Positions 43,611 to 52,154 of a DNA stretch of 64,000 nucleotides are shown here, in pieces. Location: NCBI RefSeq assembly GCF_015207525.1, contig NZ_JADEWR010000007.1, positions 103,598 through 167,597 of the forward strand. The letters are read 5' to 3'. The stretch's first letter is position 1. Each line of letters opens with the position of its first letter. The position numbers were made by a program, and so were the translations under genes. The DNA is from Nodosilinea sp. LEGE 06152. GTDB taxonomy: Bacteria > Cyanobacteriota > Cyanobacteriia > Phormidesmidales > Phormidesmidaceae. The notes under the pieces were generated by a model that had not been told where the DNA came from, searched no databases, and saw only the letters and a program-made list of their open reading frames with translations.

Positions 43611-43658
43611 TTAGCACATTTCGTGAGTATCGTCTCTGTTCTAGCTGTTTCAACACTG

Positions 43659-44699
43659 ATGAAGAAGCTCTTTCGCTCCTGCAAATTTTTGCTCTTGGGC
43701 ATGCTAGCTTGTGTTTGGGTGACAGCCTGTGTGTCGCCAACTTCGACCCCATCGTCACCAGTAACCTCTGATTTAGGGGAGAACTGTCGCACGGTAGAGC
43801 ATGAGCGAGGGGAAACCACAATTTGTGGACAGCCTGAAAGGATAGCGGTGCTCAGCCCACACATTTTAGATATTGTGTTGGCGCTGGGAGCACAGCCCGC
43901 TGCCTATGCCGAAACCGTAGCGCTCGGCGTGGAGAAATTTGATCAACCCGCTGAGCAAATTCCCTACCTGGGCGATCGCATCTCGACCCAGCCCGTGAAC
44001 CTGGGCGATCGCAAAAATCCCTCCCTCGAAAAACTCACCCTGCTTAAGCCCGATCTAATTTTGAGCGAAGACTGGCTGGCCGGCGACAACTACCGCTTGC
44101 TGTCACAAATCGCCCCCACCATGCTGTTTAGCGACGAAAAAGATGGGATGCAACACTGGCGTAATGATATCGATGGCATTGCTAAATCCCTGGGACGAGA
44201 AGATGTGGTTGAGCAGGTAAAAGCCGATGTTTCACAGCAGTTAGAGGAGGCCCGTCAAGCCCTAGCGCCGGTCGTAGAAACCTGGCCAAAAGTCCTGATT
44301 CTATCTGTCAATAGCGCCATAACCGATCTGGCGATCGCCGCCGACAGCACGGTTGGCTACTTGCTCGAAGAAATTGGCTTTCAGCTCGTGTTTCCTGGGT
44401 CGACCATCGCTGGAGAAGCTCGATGGCAGCAAACATCGCCAGAAATCTTGCCGACTCTAGATGCCGATATTGCCATCGTCATCGGTTGGGATGCTTCAGA
44501 GCTTTACAATCCGGAAGCAAAGCTGAAAGAAAACTGGAGCAAAACCTCAGTTTTGAGAGACATGCCTGCGGCTAAAGCCAATCGAATTTTCTTTGTTGAT
44601 TATCAGCTCTGGGGCAGCATTACCCGAGGCCCGATCACCGATGAGTTGATACTAAAAAAGCTGCCTGAGATGTTGTTACCTCTACTTCCTAATTTGTGA
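43659..44699 (+). CDS. Iron-siderophore ABC substrate-binding lipoprotein 2
   Basis: A 346-residue protein of the same family: M-K-K-L-F-R-S start, hydrophobic signal and lipobox V-T-A-C-V; R-I-A-V-L-S-P-H-I-L-D-I-V-L-A-L-G; P-S-L-E-K-L-T-L-L-K-P-D-L-I-L-S-E; C-terminal lobe with A-D-I-A-I-V-I-G-W. A GTG at 43623 would add 12 residues ahead of the basic signal start, so ATG 43659 is preferred. Its stop overlaps the next gene's start (GTGA), suggesting coupled translation with the DUF1636 gene. Confidence 0.92.
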   Translation: MKKLFRSCKFLLLGMLACVWVTACVSPTSTPSSPVTSDLGENCRTVEHERGETTICGQPERIAVLSPHILDIVLALGAQPAAYAETVALGVEKFDQPAEQIPYLGDRISTQPVNLGDRKNPSLEKLTLLKPDLILSEDWLAGDNYRLLSQIAPTMLFSDEKDGMQHWRNDIDGIAKSLGREDVVEQVKADVSQQLEEARQALAPVVETWPKVLILSVNSAITDLAIAADSTVGYLLEEIGFQLVFPGSTIAGEARWQQTSPEILPTLDADIAIVIGWDASELYNPEAKLKENWSKTSVLRDMPAAKANRIFFVDYQLWGSITRGPITDELILKKLPEMLLPLLPNL

Positions 44700-45115
44700 A
44701 CACCATGCCAAACTCTACGCTTTTTGTCTGTCGCTCCTGCCATCAGTCAGAGCAACGACCTCCAGAACAGCCCGCAGATGGAGCAGTTTTGTGCGATCGC
44801 ATTCAAGCTCTGCACCAGAGCTGGTCGCGCCAGTCGGAGCTAGAGGTGCGCGGCGTAGACTGTCTGTGGACCTGCGACCATCCCTGCTCTATTGCGTTGG
44901 CGGCAGACCACAGGCCAACCTACGCCCTGGCAAAAGTCTTAGTCAAGGGAGAAAATCATGCCGACATTGCCGAGGCAGTTCTGCAACTGAGTGAGCGCTA
45001 TCTCGACAGCAAGAGCGGCATCATTCCCTGGAAACAGTTTCCAGAAGTCTTAAAAACTGAGTTTATTGCCTGTGTTCCATCTTCAAAGTCGAGTGATTCA
45101 GGCGAAGCATTCTAG
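44696..45115 (+). CDS. DUF1636 Cys-rich metal-binding-type protein
   Basis: A 139-residue cytoplasmic protein. Cysteines are arranged C-R-S-C near residue 12, then V-D-C-L-W-T-C-D-H-P-C and a later I-A-C-V-P. This is the DUF1636 pattern, proposed as a thioredoxin-like [2Fe-2S] or metal-binding fold. Start GTG 44696 overlaps the binding-protein stop by 4 bp; ATG 44705 is an alternative. Placement inside the siderophore island suggests an iron role, such as reductive iron release or sensing (inference). Confidence 0.82.
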   Translation: MNTMPNSTLFVCRSCHQSEQRPPEQPADGAVLCDRIQALHQSWSRQSELEVRGVDCLWTCDHPCSIALAADHRPTYALAKVLVKGENHADIAEAVLQLSERYLDSKSGIIPWKQFPEVLKTEFIACVPSSKSSDSGEAF

Positions 45116-45132
45116 GGCTATACATTAAGTTT

Positions 45133-46452
45133 GTGCGTACGTTTACAACTATTTGGTTCGGTCAACTCGTATCTACCATTGGTAGCTATATGACCGAGTT
45201 TGCCCTGACTCTCTGGGTCTGGGAATCAACCGGATCGGCCACCGCCGTGGCGCTGCTAGGGTTCTTTTCTCAAATTCCTCGGATTCCTATTACCCTATTT
45301 GCCGGGCTAATTGTCGATTCTCCTACGGCGCGGCTGCGCGATCGCCTTACCCGCAAACGACTGATGATGCTGGGAGATGCCGTTGCCGCTCTATCTACCG
45401 TCGGTATTGGTCTGCTCTACCTGAGCGACAGCTTACACATCTGGCATCTGTATTTAGCGGCGACTTTCAACGGTGGCTTTAGCCAGATCCAGAGTTTGGC
45501 CTATCAGACCTCAATTTCGACACTGGTGCCCCCCGCCCAGCTGCTTCGGGCCAACAGCATGAACTCGGTGGTGCACTACGGAGCCGCCATTCTTGGCCCT
45601 GCCCTGGCCGGAGTGCTCTATCCGCTGGTGGGCCTGCTGGGGATTGTGGGAATCGATCTGGTGAGTTTTGGAGTGGCGATCGCCACCCTCTGCACCTGCC
45701 ACATTCCCCAGCCGCCGCTGCGAGCCGAGGCTGAACTCGAAACCCTCTTTGCCAAGCTCACCTTTGGCTTTCGCGAAGTGTGGCGACAGCCCACCCTGCG
45801 GGCTTTGCTGCTGATCAGCGCGCTGTTCTGGTTCTTCCACGATTTTGGTGGGGCGATCTATGACCCGATGATTTTGGCTCGCTCGAACGGCAGCGCTGTG
45901 GTTTTGGCCAGTACCGCCTCGGCAGCGGGCCTAGGCGGTGTGATCGGAGCGGTTTTGCTCAGCGTTTGGGGCGGACCAAAGCGCCGAGTGACGGGTATGC
46001 TGGCCGGGTTTGTGGGGGCGGGTTTAAGCAAAACGGTATTTGGGCTGGGGCGATCGCCGCGAATCTGGGTGCCCGCCCAGTTTTGCTCCTCGCTCAACTT
46101 TCCGCTGCTGGGCAGCTCCGAAACCGCCCTCTGGATGGAAAAAATTGCCCCAGAACAGCAGGGCCGGGTCTTTGCGGCCAATGCCCTGGTGTTGCAGGTG
46201 GTCAGCGCTGGGGCTACCCTGATGGCTGGTCCCCTGGCCGATCGCATACTAGAGCCAGCCATGGTTCCTACAGGACATTTGGCCAACCTGCTCGGCGGCG
46301 TGGTGGGTACCGGCCCCGGCGCAGGTATGGCGCTGCTGTACGTGGTCTGCGCGCTGGCTATGGTCGGGGTGGGCCTGGTGGGCTACTGGATACCTGAACT
46401 CAAGCGCCTCGAACACCCGCTGCCAAAACCCGATCGAGCTACACCAGGCTAG
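45133..46452 (+). CDS. MFS transporter, EntS-like
   Basis: A 439-residue major facilitator protein with about 11-12 helices, starting M-R-T-F-T-T-I-W-F-G-Q-L-V-S-T-I-G-S. Helices 2-3 are joined by a loop with D-R-L-T-R-K-R-L-M-M-L-G-D, the MFS basic motif. It resembles the EntS/multidrug exporter type often found in siderophore clusters. It ends the run started by the second receptor, 17 bp after DUF1636. It could export a siderophore or desferri-siderophore, or recycle it (inference). GTG start. Confidence 0.88.
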   Translation: MRTFTTIWFGQLVSTIGSYMTEFALTLWVWESTGSATAVALLGFFSQIPRIPITLFAGLIVDSPTARLRDRLTRKRLMMLGDAVAALSTVGIGLLYLSDSLHIWHLYLAATFNGGFSQIQSLAYQTSISTLVPPAQLLRANSMNSVVHYGAAILGPALAGVLYPLVGLLGIVGIDLVSFGVAIATLCTCHIPQPPLRAEAELETLFAKLTFGFREVWRQPTLRALLLISALFWFFHDFGGAIYDPMILARSNGSAVVLASTASAAGLGGVIGAVLLSVWGGPKRRVTGMLAGFVGAGLSKTVFGLGRSPRIWVPAQFCSSLNFPLLGSSETALWMEKIAPEQQGRVFAANALVLQVVSAGATLMAGPLADRILEPAMVPTGHLANLLGGVVGTGPGAGMALLYVVCALAMVGVGLVGYWIPELKRLEHPLPKPDRATPG

Positions 46453-46513
46453 GTTGTGGCGTTGGCCCGATGGCTGAGCCACAGACTGATGGCTAAAAAG
46501 CTCAATATTGCAC

Positions 46514-48130
46514 TTACTCGCCGCAGACTGTTCGATCGCGCCCTGCCTGCTTGGCTCGATAGAGGGCCTCGTCGGCCGCCGCTATCAACGTTTGCAGAGA
46601 AGTATCGCGGCTGGGAATTTGGCAGGCTACACCCAAGCTAACGGTGACATACACCGTCTCGGTAGGGGTTTCAAAATTGACAATATTGAGGTTGCGAATG
46701 CTGGTGCGAATGGCTTCGGCCAGAATGACGGCACCCGCCAGGTCGGTCTGGGGTAAGACCACCGCAAACTCCTCACCGCCGTAGCGGGCCAGCACATCCG
46801 TTGCTCGGTTGATTACCTGCAGACTGGTTTGAGCCACGGTGACCAAACAATCATCTCCAGCGGGGTGGCCGTGGCGATCGTTGAACTGTTTGAAGTAATC
46901 GACGTCAAGCATAATCAGCGAGAGGGGCAAACGGCTGCGGCCCATGCGCTTCCATTCGCGCTGCAGCACGGTATCGAAGTAGCGACGATTGGCGATCTGG
47001 GTTAGCTCGTCGCGGTGGCTCAGGTCTTTTAGGCGCTGGTTGGCTTGCTCTAGGGCCTGGTTAGTTTCGCTCAGGCGTCGGGCCTGGTACTGCACCTGGG
47101 CCAACAGATCGGCCTGCTGCACCGCGATCGCCAGCTGATCGGCCACCTGTTCGAGTAGCTCCGCTTCGCCCAGTTCCCACTGGCGACAGGTTGCACAGGT
47201 TTGAATAATGAGGAGGCCCCATAGATTGCCTGCCCCATCGGGCTGGGGTTGCAGCACAGGAACCACGATCGCTGACTTGGCCGCCATCAGCTCTATCCAG
47301 CGATTCATGCAAAAATCTTCTACTTCGGCTCCCAAATCGGGGATCGCTTTGACCGTGCCCTGGCCGTAGTAGCGATGGCAGCTCTGCCGCAGCCCGTCTG
47401 CCTGCCACTGCCGCAAATCAGGGGCAATGGGGCAGGTCGGCTGGGACGTGCTTTGAACGATTTCTCCCGCGTGGTCGGAGGTAAATTGAAATATAAGCGT
47501 GCGATCGACCCGTAGGTAGCCCTGCACCTCCTCCGTAGCGGTGGCAAGAATGCTCTGTAGATCTAGGGTTTGCCGAATTTTTTGGGTAATTTGCCCCAGA
47601 GTGTGCTCGCGCTCGGCCTTGCGCTGGAGGGCGATTTCTGCGGCTTTGCGATCGCTGAGGTCTTGAATTAGCGCAAAATAGCCCTGTACTGCACCATCTA
47701 TGTTGTAATCGGGAACCAGCGTGCCCTGAACGTAGCGATGCCCCGCCGTATAGGGCATAACGGCCTCATAAACCACACGCTCTCCGGCCAGGGCGCGATC
47801 GACGTTGGGTTTAGCTCTTTGGTACGCCTCCGCACCGATCACCGCTTCGATCGGCTGGCCATAGATATCCTCGGGCCTAATGCCAAACCAGGCTTGATAA
47901 GTTGTATTGGCATACTGGTAACAGCGGTTTTGATCGATATACGAGATACAAACCGGCATCGAATCCATCAGCTGTTGCAGCAGATGGAGCTGAGCATAAA
48001 CCTGAATCTGCTTGTTGACTGTAGCTTCGTGCCGCCATGCCGCTGGCGGCAAATTGGCATCCGTAGAATCTGGCGTGATCTCATTCCAAAAGCGAGGAGT
48101 ATCGTATTTTCCCTGAGATGCCTCGGCCAT
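46514..48130 (-). CDS. PAS-GAF-GGDEF diguanylate cyclase
   Basis: A 538-residue cytoplasmic signalling protein. PAS domain (about 45-155: C-I-S-Y-I-D-Q-N-R-C-Y-Q-Y-A-N), a PAC-like link, GAF domain (about 190-345), coiled-coil link, and GGDEF domain (about 372-530) with active site R-Y-G-G-E-E-F and intact inhibitory site R-A-T-D five residues earlier. It should make cyclic di-GMP under product inhibition. The GAF keeps a Cys (D-F-C-M) aligned with the bilin-binding Cys of cyanobacteriochromes, though the usual next His is Met. ATG 48130 is preferred to an upstream GTG that would add a hydrophobic stretch. Confidence 0.9.
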   Translation of the reverse strand: MAEASQGKYDTPRFWNEITPDSTDANLPPAAWRHEATVNKQIQVYAQLHLLQQLMDSMPVCISYIDQNRCYQYANTTYQAWFGIRPEDIYGQPIEAVIGAEAYQRAKPNVDRALAGERVVYEAVMPYTAGHRYVQGTLVPDYNIDGAVQGYFALIQDLSDRKAAEIALQRKAEREHTLGQITQKIRQTLDLQSILATATEEVQGYLRVDRTLIFQFTSDHAGEIVQSTSQPTCPIAPDLRQWQADGLRQSCHRYYGQGTVKAIPDLGAEVEDFCMNRWIELMAAKSAIVVPVLQPQPDGAGNLWGLLIIQTCATCRQWELGEAELLEQVADQLAIAVQQADLLAQVQYQARRLSETNQALEQANQRLKDLSHRDELTQIANRRYFDTVLQREWKRMGRSRLPLSLIMLDVDYFKQFNDRHGHPAGDDCLVTVAQTSLQVINRATDVLARYGGEEFAVVLPQTDLAGAVILAEAIRTSIRNLNIVNFETPTETVYVTVSLGVACQIPSRDTSLQTLIAAADEALYRAKQAGRDRTVCGE

Positions 48131-48818
48131 GGAAAAAACCTTCAAAATTGCAGTAATGAGGCAAAATACCCACAGAAGCCCGTTATGCCTCACTTACTAT
48201 CCCTTTATCCAGACGGCAAACTCCAACGATTTAGAGAGCTATTGCTGGCAAAAAATATAGTAGAGTACATCCTCACAAAAAAAAGCTGAAATCATACCTC
48301 CCCTTGGGATTGAAATTTAGGAAAATATCATAGCGCTAAGGCACGTTGCTTACCCCTCCCTCAAAGGCAAGCAGCTCCGAGCGGCTATGACCAGCGCAAG
48401 AGTGGCTCGGTTAGCGATGGCCCGTTGACCAGAAGGGCGCTGCCCAACGCCTTGCGATCGCTGACATGTTAGTAACTAGCGCCAAAGAACGCCTCACCAC
48501 CTGAGCAGACGATTGAGCTAGATGCCCCTCGGTAAGAGGTGCCCGCCGACACCAATTCTCCCAACTGATGCCACCTATCGCTGGCTTTAGCTCCGCTCGG
48601 CCAGCGTTCCCTGAGCAAGCCGTTGGCGAAGCCGCCCCAGAGGAGCTGAGGAACACTGGTGGCGCTGACCAAGAAAATCGGTATGAGCGGGCTACGCTCA
48701 GCAAGCGTTATTCTTCTCGAAAACACCTCCTACGGCTATTTAGAACCCTTACTTAGATAGAGCACAAAGCCCCTCAGCTCATTTAACAATCAAACTCATT
48801 CATACATTTAAAAACTAC
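48131..48818. other. 688-bp gap with repeat family C
   Basis: Between divergent genes (GGDEF protein and Ycf49-like protein). It includes an inverted copy of family C (48600-48650), AT-rich stretches at 48230-48330 and 48735-48815 that could carry the two promoters, and no gene with coding signal. Confidence 0.55.
48600..48650. repeat. Dispersed repeat family C, copy 2 (inverted)
   Basis: Read in reverse complement it gives CTCCTCTGGGGCGGCTTCGCC then AACGGCTTGCTCAGGG in outline, matching the core of the copies at 24641 and 49580. Confidence 0.65.
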
Positions 48819-49520
48819 ATGGGTAGACGGTTAGTGCTGGCCGCTATTTGGATTGGGTTTGTCGGCTACGTTCTCTGGCTGGCACCGCTCGATCGCCCCT
48901 ACACCTGGACCTTTGCCCGTCACATAGTGACGCTGCACTGGGGCGAGATCAATGCATACCTGCTGGCCATTTTTTGGCTGATGGGGGTCTGGCCTATGAC
49001 CTATGCCTGCCTCATGTTTGCCGATGGCCACATGCAGCCTTTTCCAGCCTGGCCTTTTTTCGTTGGCTCAAATTTTACCGGGGTGATTTGCCTGTTGCCC
49101 TACTTGCTGGTGCGGCAGAGCAACCACACTTTCTACGGCAAAAAAGACGAGTGGCTGAGCCTATTAGACAGGCGATCAACCGGCGTTGGGCTGTTAATAA
49201 CTGCGATCGCGCTGATTGCCTTTGCGGTTATTACTGGCGATTGGGCCGACTTTTGGGCGCAGTTTCATACCTACGCTTTTGTCCACTTGATCACCTTAGA
49301 TTTTTGCCTGATGGGCGTTATTTTTCCGCTAACGTCGCTGCTCGACGATGACATGCAGCGGCGCGGAGTTGACCCAGACCGGTGGTTCTGGCCGATCGCG
49401 CTAGTGCCCCTGTTCGGCCCGCTGATGTATCTGTGCTGGCGGCCTCAGCTACCGGATAGTGACCAGCAATTCGCTCGATTCGCTGATTCAAATGCTGTCC
49501 TGCATCCGCAGGAAGAATAA
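48819..49520 (+). CDS. Ycf49-like / DUF2834 membrane protein
   Basis: A 233-residue protein with about six helices. Family-like stretches: N-A-Y-L-L-A-I-F-W-L-M-G-V-W-P-M-T-Y-A-C-L-M-F-A-D-G, P-A-W-P-F-F, L-D-F-C-L-M-G-V-I-F-P, L-D-D-D-M-x-R-R-G-V, and L-V-P-L-F-G-P-L-M-Y-L-C-W-R. Such proteins are conserved in cyanobacteria and plants (Ycf49-like) without an assigned role. Confidence 0.8.
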   Translation: MGRRLVLAAIWIGFVGYVLWLAPLDRPYTWTFARHIVTLHWGEINAYLLAIFWLMGVWPMTYACLMFADGHMQPFPAWPFFVGSNFTGVICLLPYLLVRQSNHTFYGKKDEWLSLLDRRSTGVGLLITAIALIAFAVITGDWADFWAQFHTYAFVHLITLDFCLMGVIFPLTSLLDDDMQRRGVDPDRWFWPIALVPLFGPLMYLCWRPQLPDSDQQFARFADSNAVLHPQEE

Positions 49521-50034
49521 TTTTGGCTAGAAAACCTGCTAATTTTCCATACCGCTAGCGCGCGTCCAACGGTAGAAACAGCCGCAGCTGCTCCCTGGCT
49601 CCTCTGGGACGGCTGCGCCAACAGCTTCGTTCAGGGTGCGGCTATTTTCAGAGTAAGTTCGGCTCTATATTTGAAGTTTTCTCGCCGCCAAAACGAACTT
49701 TTCAACCTAAAGCTAGTTTATTAGGGACATCTTCAAACTTTAAACTATTGAATCTTTTATTGATGTATTTAGAATATTAAAATCGAGCTTAGCTTCTGTG
49801 TTTTGAGCTGCTTATTTTGCCGCCCAAATCTGCTTTGCTTAAACAAGCTGAGAGCCAAAAATCTCCTCCTTCTCATCAGCCGGACTCCCTCTAATGAGCG
49901 ATGAAGCTGGTCTGGTCAATCGGCTAGAACGGTAAACAACGCAACAGTTGCCGCCAGTTCTACTAGCGTTTTCGACGTTTTGCTTTTTCGGTTTTGCAAC
50001 GGTTGCTGGCTTCGCACAAAGGAGGAAGCACTCT
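49521..50034. other. 514-bp gap with repeat family C
   Basis: Contains family C copy 3 (49580-49645), then a long AT-rich stretch (about 49660-49810) likely to be the promoter area of the stress-like gene at 50035. The GGAGG before that gene lies at about 50020-50025. No gene. Confidence 0.5.
49580..49645. repeat. Dispersed repeat family C, copy 3
   Basis: CAGCCGCAGCTGCTCCCTGG at the start, a TCTGGGACGGCTGCGCCAAC core and TTCAGGGTGCGGCTATTTT at the end; it parallels 24641-24700. Confidence 0.65.
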
Positions 50035-50829
50035 ATGGCTTCACAACACAGACGCGCGGTGGGAATTTTTCCCGATCGCCCCAGAACAGCCTCTGCTTTG
50101 CAGGCGTTGAGCGACTCGGGCTTTGCCATGAGCCACGTGTCGGTTATTGCCAAAGACCCGGAACAGCAAAACGCGATCGCCGGAGTCAAGGTCACCGATG
50201 AAGCAGGTAACCAGGCCGACACAGGCGGTACCGTCGGTGCCGTCACAGGCGGCGTGCTGGGCGGTGTAACCGGGTTACTGGTGGGCCTAGGCACGCTGGC
50301 GATTCCCGGAATTGGCCCAGCCGTGCTGGCCGGAGAAGCGGCTACAGTATTGGCGACGCTGGTGGGCGGTGCAGCTGGGGCTGCCGCTGGTGGCCTGGTG
50401 GGTGCCCTGATTGGTATGGGCATTCCTGAGCACCGGGCCAAGCACTACCGCGATCGCGTGGCCCAGGGCGACTACCTGGTCATGCTCAAAGACACTGAGC
50501 CTGAAATCGCCCGTGCCGAGCGCACTCTCAAGGCCGCTGGCATTCAAGACTGGGGCGTTTACCAGGCTCCCGACGACGCGTTTAGCGCTGGCTCACCCAA
50601 CGCCACCTTCAGTGGGGATCCTGCTATTTCTGGCAGCGGTCTTCCGGGTGGGGGGCTTCCGGGCAGTGGCCTTGCTGGCGACGGTCGCGTGTCCGCTGGC
50701 CGAGACAACCCCTATAACCAGGTTGATCACCCTATGGATCAAGGCTATCCCCACGAGGAGAGGCCCCGAAAGGGTGTACCCCCGGTGACAGGTTTACCCC
50801 ATGCCTCTAACCCCGTAGAGCCCCGGTAA
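50035..50829 (+). CDS. General stress protein 17M-like membrane-associated protein
   Basis: A 264-residue protein. The N-terminal part (R-A-V-G-I-F-P-D-R-x-x-A-x-x-A-L-Q-A-L-x-x-S-G-F) matches the small alpha/beta domain of stress protein 17M/DUF1269-type proteins. A Gly/Ala-rich hydrophobic hairpin (about 62-125) looks membrane-inserting, followed by H-R-A-K-H-Y-R-D-R-V-A-Q-G-D-Y-L-V-M-L and a disordered Gly/Pro tail. ATG 50035 has GGAGG upstream. It heads a same-strand set of three genes. Confidence 0.75.
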   Translation: MASQHRRAVGIFPDRPRTASALQALSDSGFAMSHVSVIAKDPEQQNAIAGVKVTDEAGNQADTGGTVGAVTGGVLGGVTGLLVGLGTLAIPGIGPAVLAGEAATVLATLVGGAAGAAAGGLVGALIGMGIPEHRAKHYRDRVAQGDYLVMLKDTEPEIARAERTLKAAGIQDWGVYQAPDDAFSAGSPNATFSGDPAISGSGLPGGGLPGSGLAGDGRVSAGRDNPYNQVDHPMDQGYPHEERPRKGVPPVTGLPHASNPVEPR

Positions 50830-50919
50830 AGCCCTTGGCAAAGCCATAGACTCACTCAGCCCACTTGGCCAACTCGGCCACGTCAATGCTTACAACTGCA
50901 CCCGTTGAGGAAAAATTCC

Positions 50920-51342
50920 GTGAATATTTTGAAATCTATCCGCCTTGGGGTGATTGCCCTCTGCCTGGGCGTTGTGTTGTTTACCACTAGCGCCTGTGGT
51001 ACCGCCACTCAAACCCGCACTGGCACCGGGCTAGCCCCCACCGCTTACAGTCAACTCGAACGCAGCGATACCGCTAGCGGCGAGAACTACGGTCGCTGGG
51101 TCATGCAGACCGCTCGAGGTCTCATCAGTGACGCCTATGTGCGCGACAACGACAAGCTCGGCGTGGTTATTTCGCCGGACATAGCGCCTCGGGAAGTAAA
51201 ACCCTTAGCCCAATCGCTGGTGCAGGGTTTCCACAAAAAGTTTCCTAACCGCGATCTAAGCGTACTGGTTTACGCTCCCGACAAAGAGCTGATTTTGACG
51301 GCCAATTACGACGACACGACCCAGCAGGTCAAGTATCAGTAA
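50920..51342 (+). CDS. Putative lipoprotein, function unknown
   Basis: A 140-residue protein with a signal (L-G-V-I-A-L-C-L-G-V-V-L-F) and lipobox T-S-A-C-G. The mature domain has G-R-W-V-M-Q-T-A-R-G-L-I and V-V-I-S-P-D-I-A-P-R-E-V-K-P-L-A-Q-S-L-V-x-G-F. I know no function. GTG 50920 sits behind GAGGAAAAATTCC; a TTG 15 bp upstream is less likely. Confidence 0.65.
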   Translation: MNILKSIRLGVIALCLGVVLFTTSACGTATQTRTGTGLAPTAYSQLERSDTASGENYGRWVMQTARGLISDAYVRDNDKLGVVISPDIAPREVKPLAQSLVQGFHKKFPNRDLSVLVYAPDKELILTANYDDTTQQVKYQ

Positions 51343-51419
51343 GCGGTTTCCGTTGTGATTAGTTAGCTAGTTCAAAGAAGTCCATTTTAAGAAATTTAAG
51401 AAAGAGTGGGACAAAAATT

Positions 51420-51935
51420 ATGAGCAGCAGCAACGACTATAAGCGCCAGATTATGAATGATCTGGCCGGTGGTAATGTCGAAAGCATTAACAGCAAATCG
51501 ACTCAGCCCGAGCGCGAGTACGCCAACTTCGACGATTTCGCCAAGCGCTCGTCGCGTGAAGAGCGCCGGGAGCTAGGCCGAGGGTTTCACCCCGATCGCA
51601 TTCCCTCTAGCCAAATGGAGCCCGAACTGCGCAAGGCGATCTCCCAAATTAAGCCTCAGGAACGCGACGATGTCGCCCGCGACCTGTTTAAGCACCTCAA
51701 AGAGCGCGGTCTGAGCGATCGCGATCTGGAGAAGCAATTGGGCCTCTCGACCCACCACGCCAGCCGCATGAACGAAGACGACGTTACCAAGCTAGCGTCC
51801 TTCACCTACCACAGCCACCCCGATATCTTCCAGGATGTACTGGCTGACCAGCCCGGCATTATGAAGTTCTTTAGCAACCCGCTGGTGGGTGCCGCCGTGG
51901 GCGCGATCGCCGCCAAGTGGCTGGGCAAGCGCTAG
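51420..51935 (+). CDS. Conserved hypothetical protein, possible stress function
   Basis: A 171-residue, highly charged soluble protein with a short hydrophobic end (N-P-L-V-G-A-A-V-G-A-I-A-A-K-W-L-G-K-R). The middle is helical (D-D-V-A-R-D-L-F-K-H-L-K-E-R-G-L-S-D-R-D-L-E-K-Q-L-G-L-S). No named domain recognised. It is the third gene of a same-strand set with the 17M-like protein and the lipoprotein and is closed by a strong hairpin, so the three may respond to stress together (inference). Confidence 0.65.
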   Translation: MSSSNDYKRQIMNDLAGGNVESINSKSTQPEREYANFDDFAKRSSREERRELGRGFHPDRIPSSQMEPELRKAISQIKPQERDDVARDLFKHLKERGLSDRDLEKQLGLSTHHASRMNEDDVTKLASFTYHSHPDIFQDVLADQPGIMKFFSNPLVGAAVGAIAAKWLGKR

Positions 51936-51979
51936 ATTACCTCAGCGCCGCTTGTCCGTAGCGGCCCTTAACAGAATCG

Positions 51980-52021
51980 CCAAACGGGCTGCTGGGTTAC
52001 TCATCCTGGCAGCCCGTTTGG
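51980..52021 (+). terminator. Strong hairpin after the stress-like gene set
   Basis: CCAAACGGGCTGC and GCAGCCCGTTTGG, perfect 13-bp arms around a 16-nt loop, 45 bp after the stop codon. The following bases (TGTCTCATC) contain only a weak T-run. Confidence 0.65.
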
Positions 52022-52154
52022 TGTCTCATCCTCAGCCATGGCGGCATTGCGGGTTTCTAAATATGTCTAACCACCACAGTTAGCGCCAGCTGCCCTTAGG
52101 CCAGAGGTATCCTGAGAGTAAGGCATGCTGATTTTGCACGGAGAAAAGTATTTG

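Noticed and set aside
25180..46452. Siderophore biosynthesis cluster
   Set aside because: Only uptake, regulation and transport genes were found; no NRPS, NIS synthetase or hydroxylase motifs.
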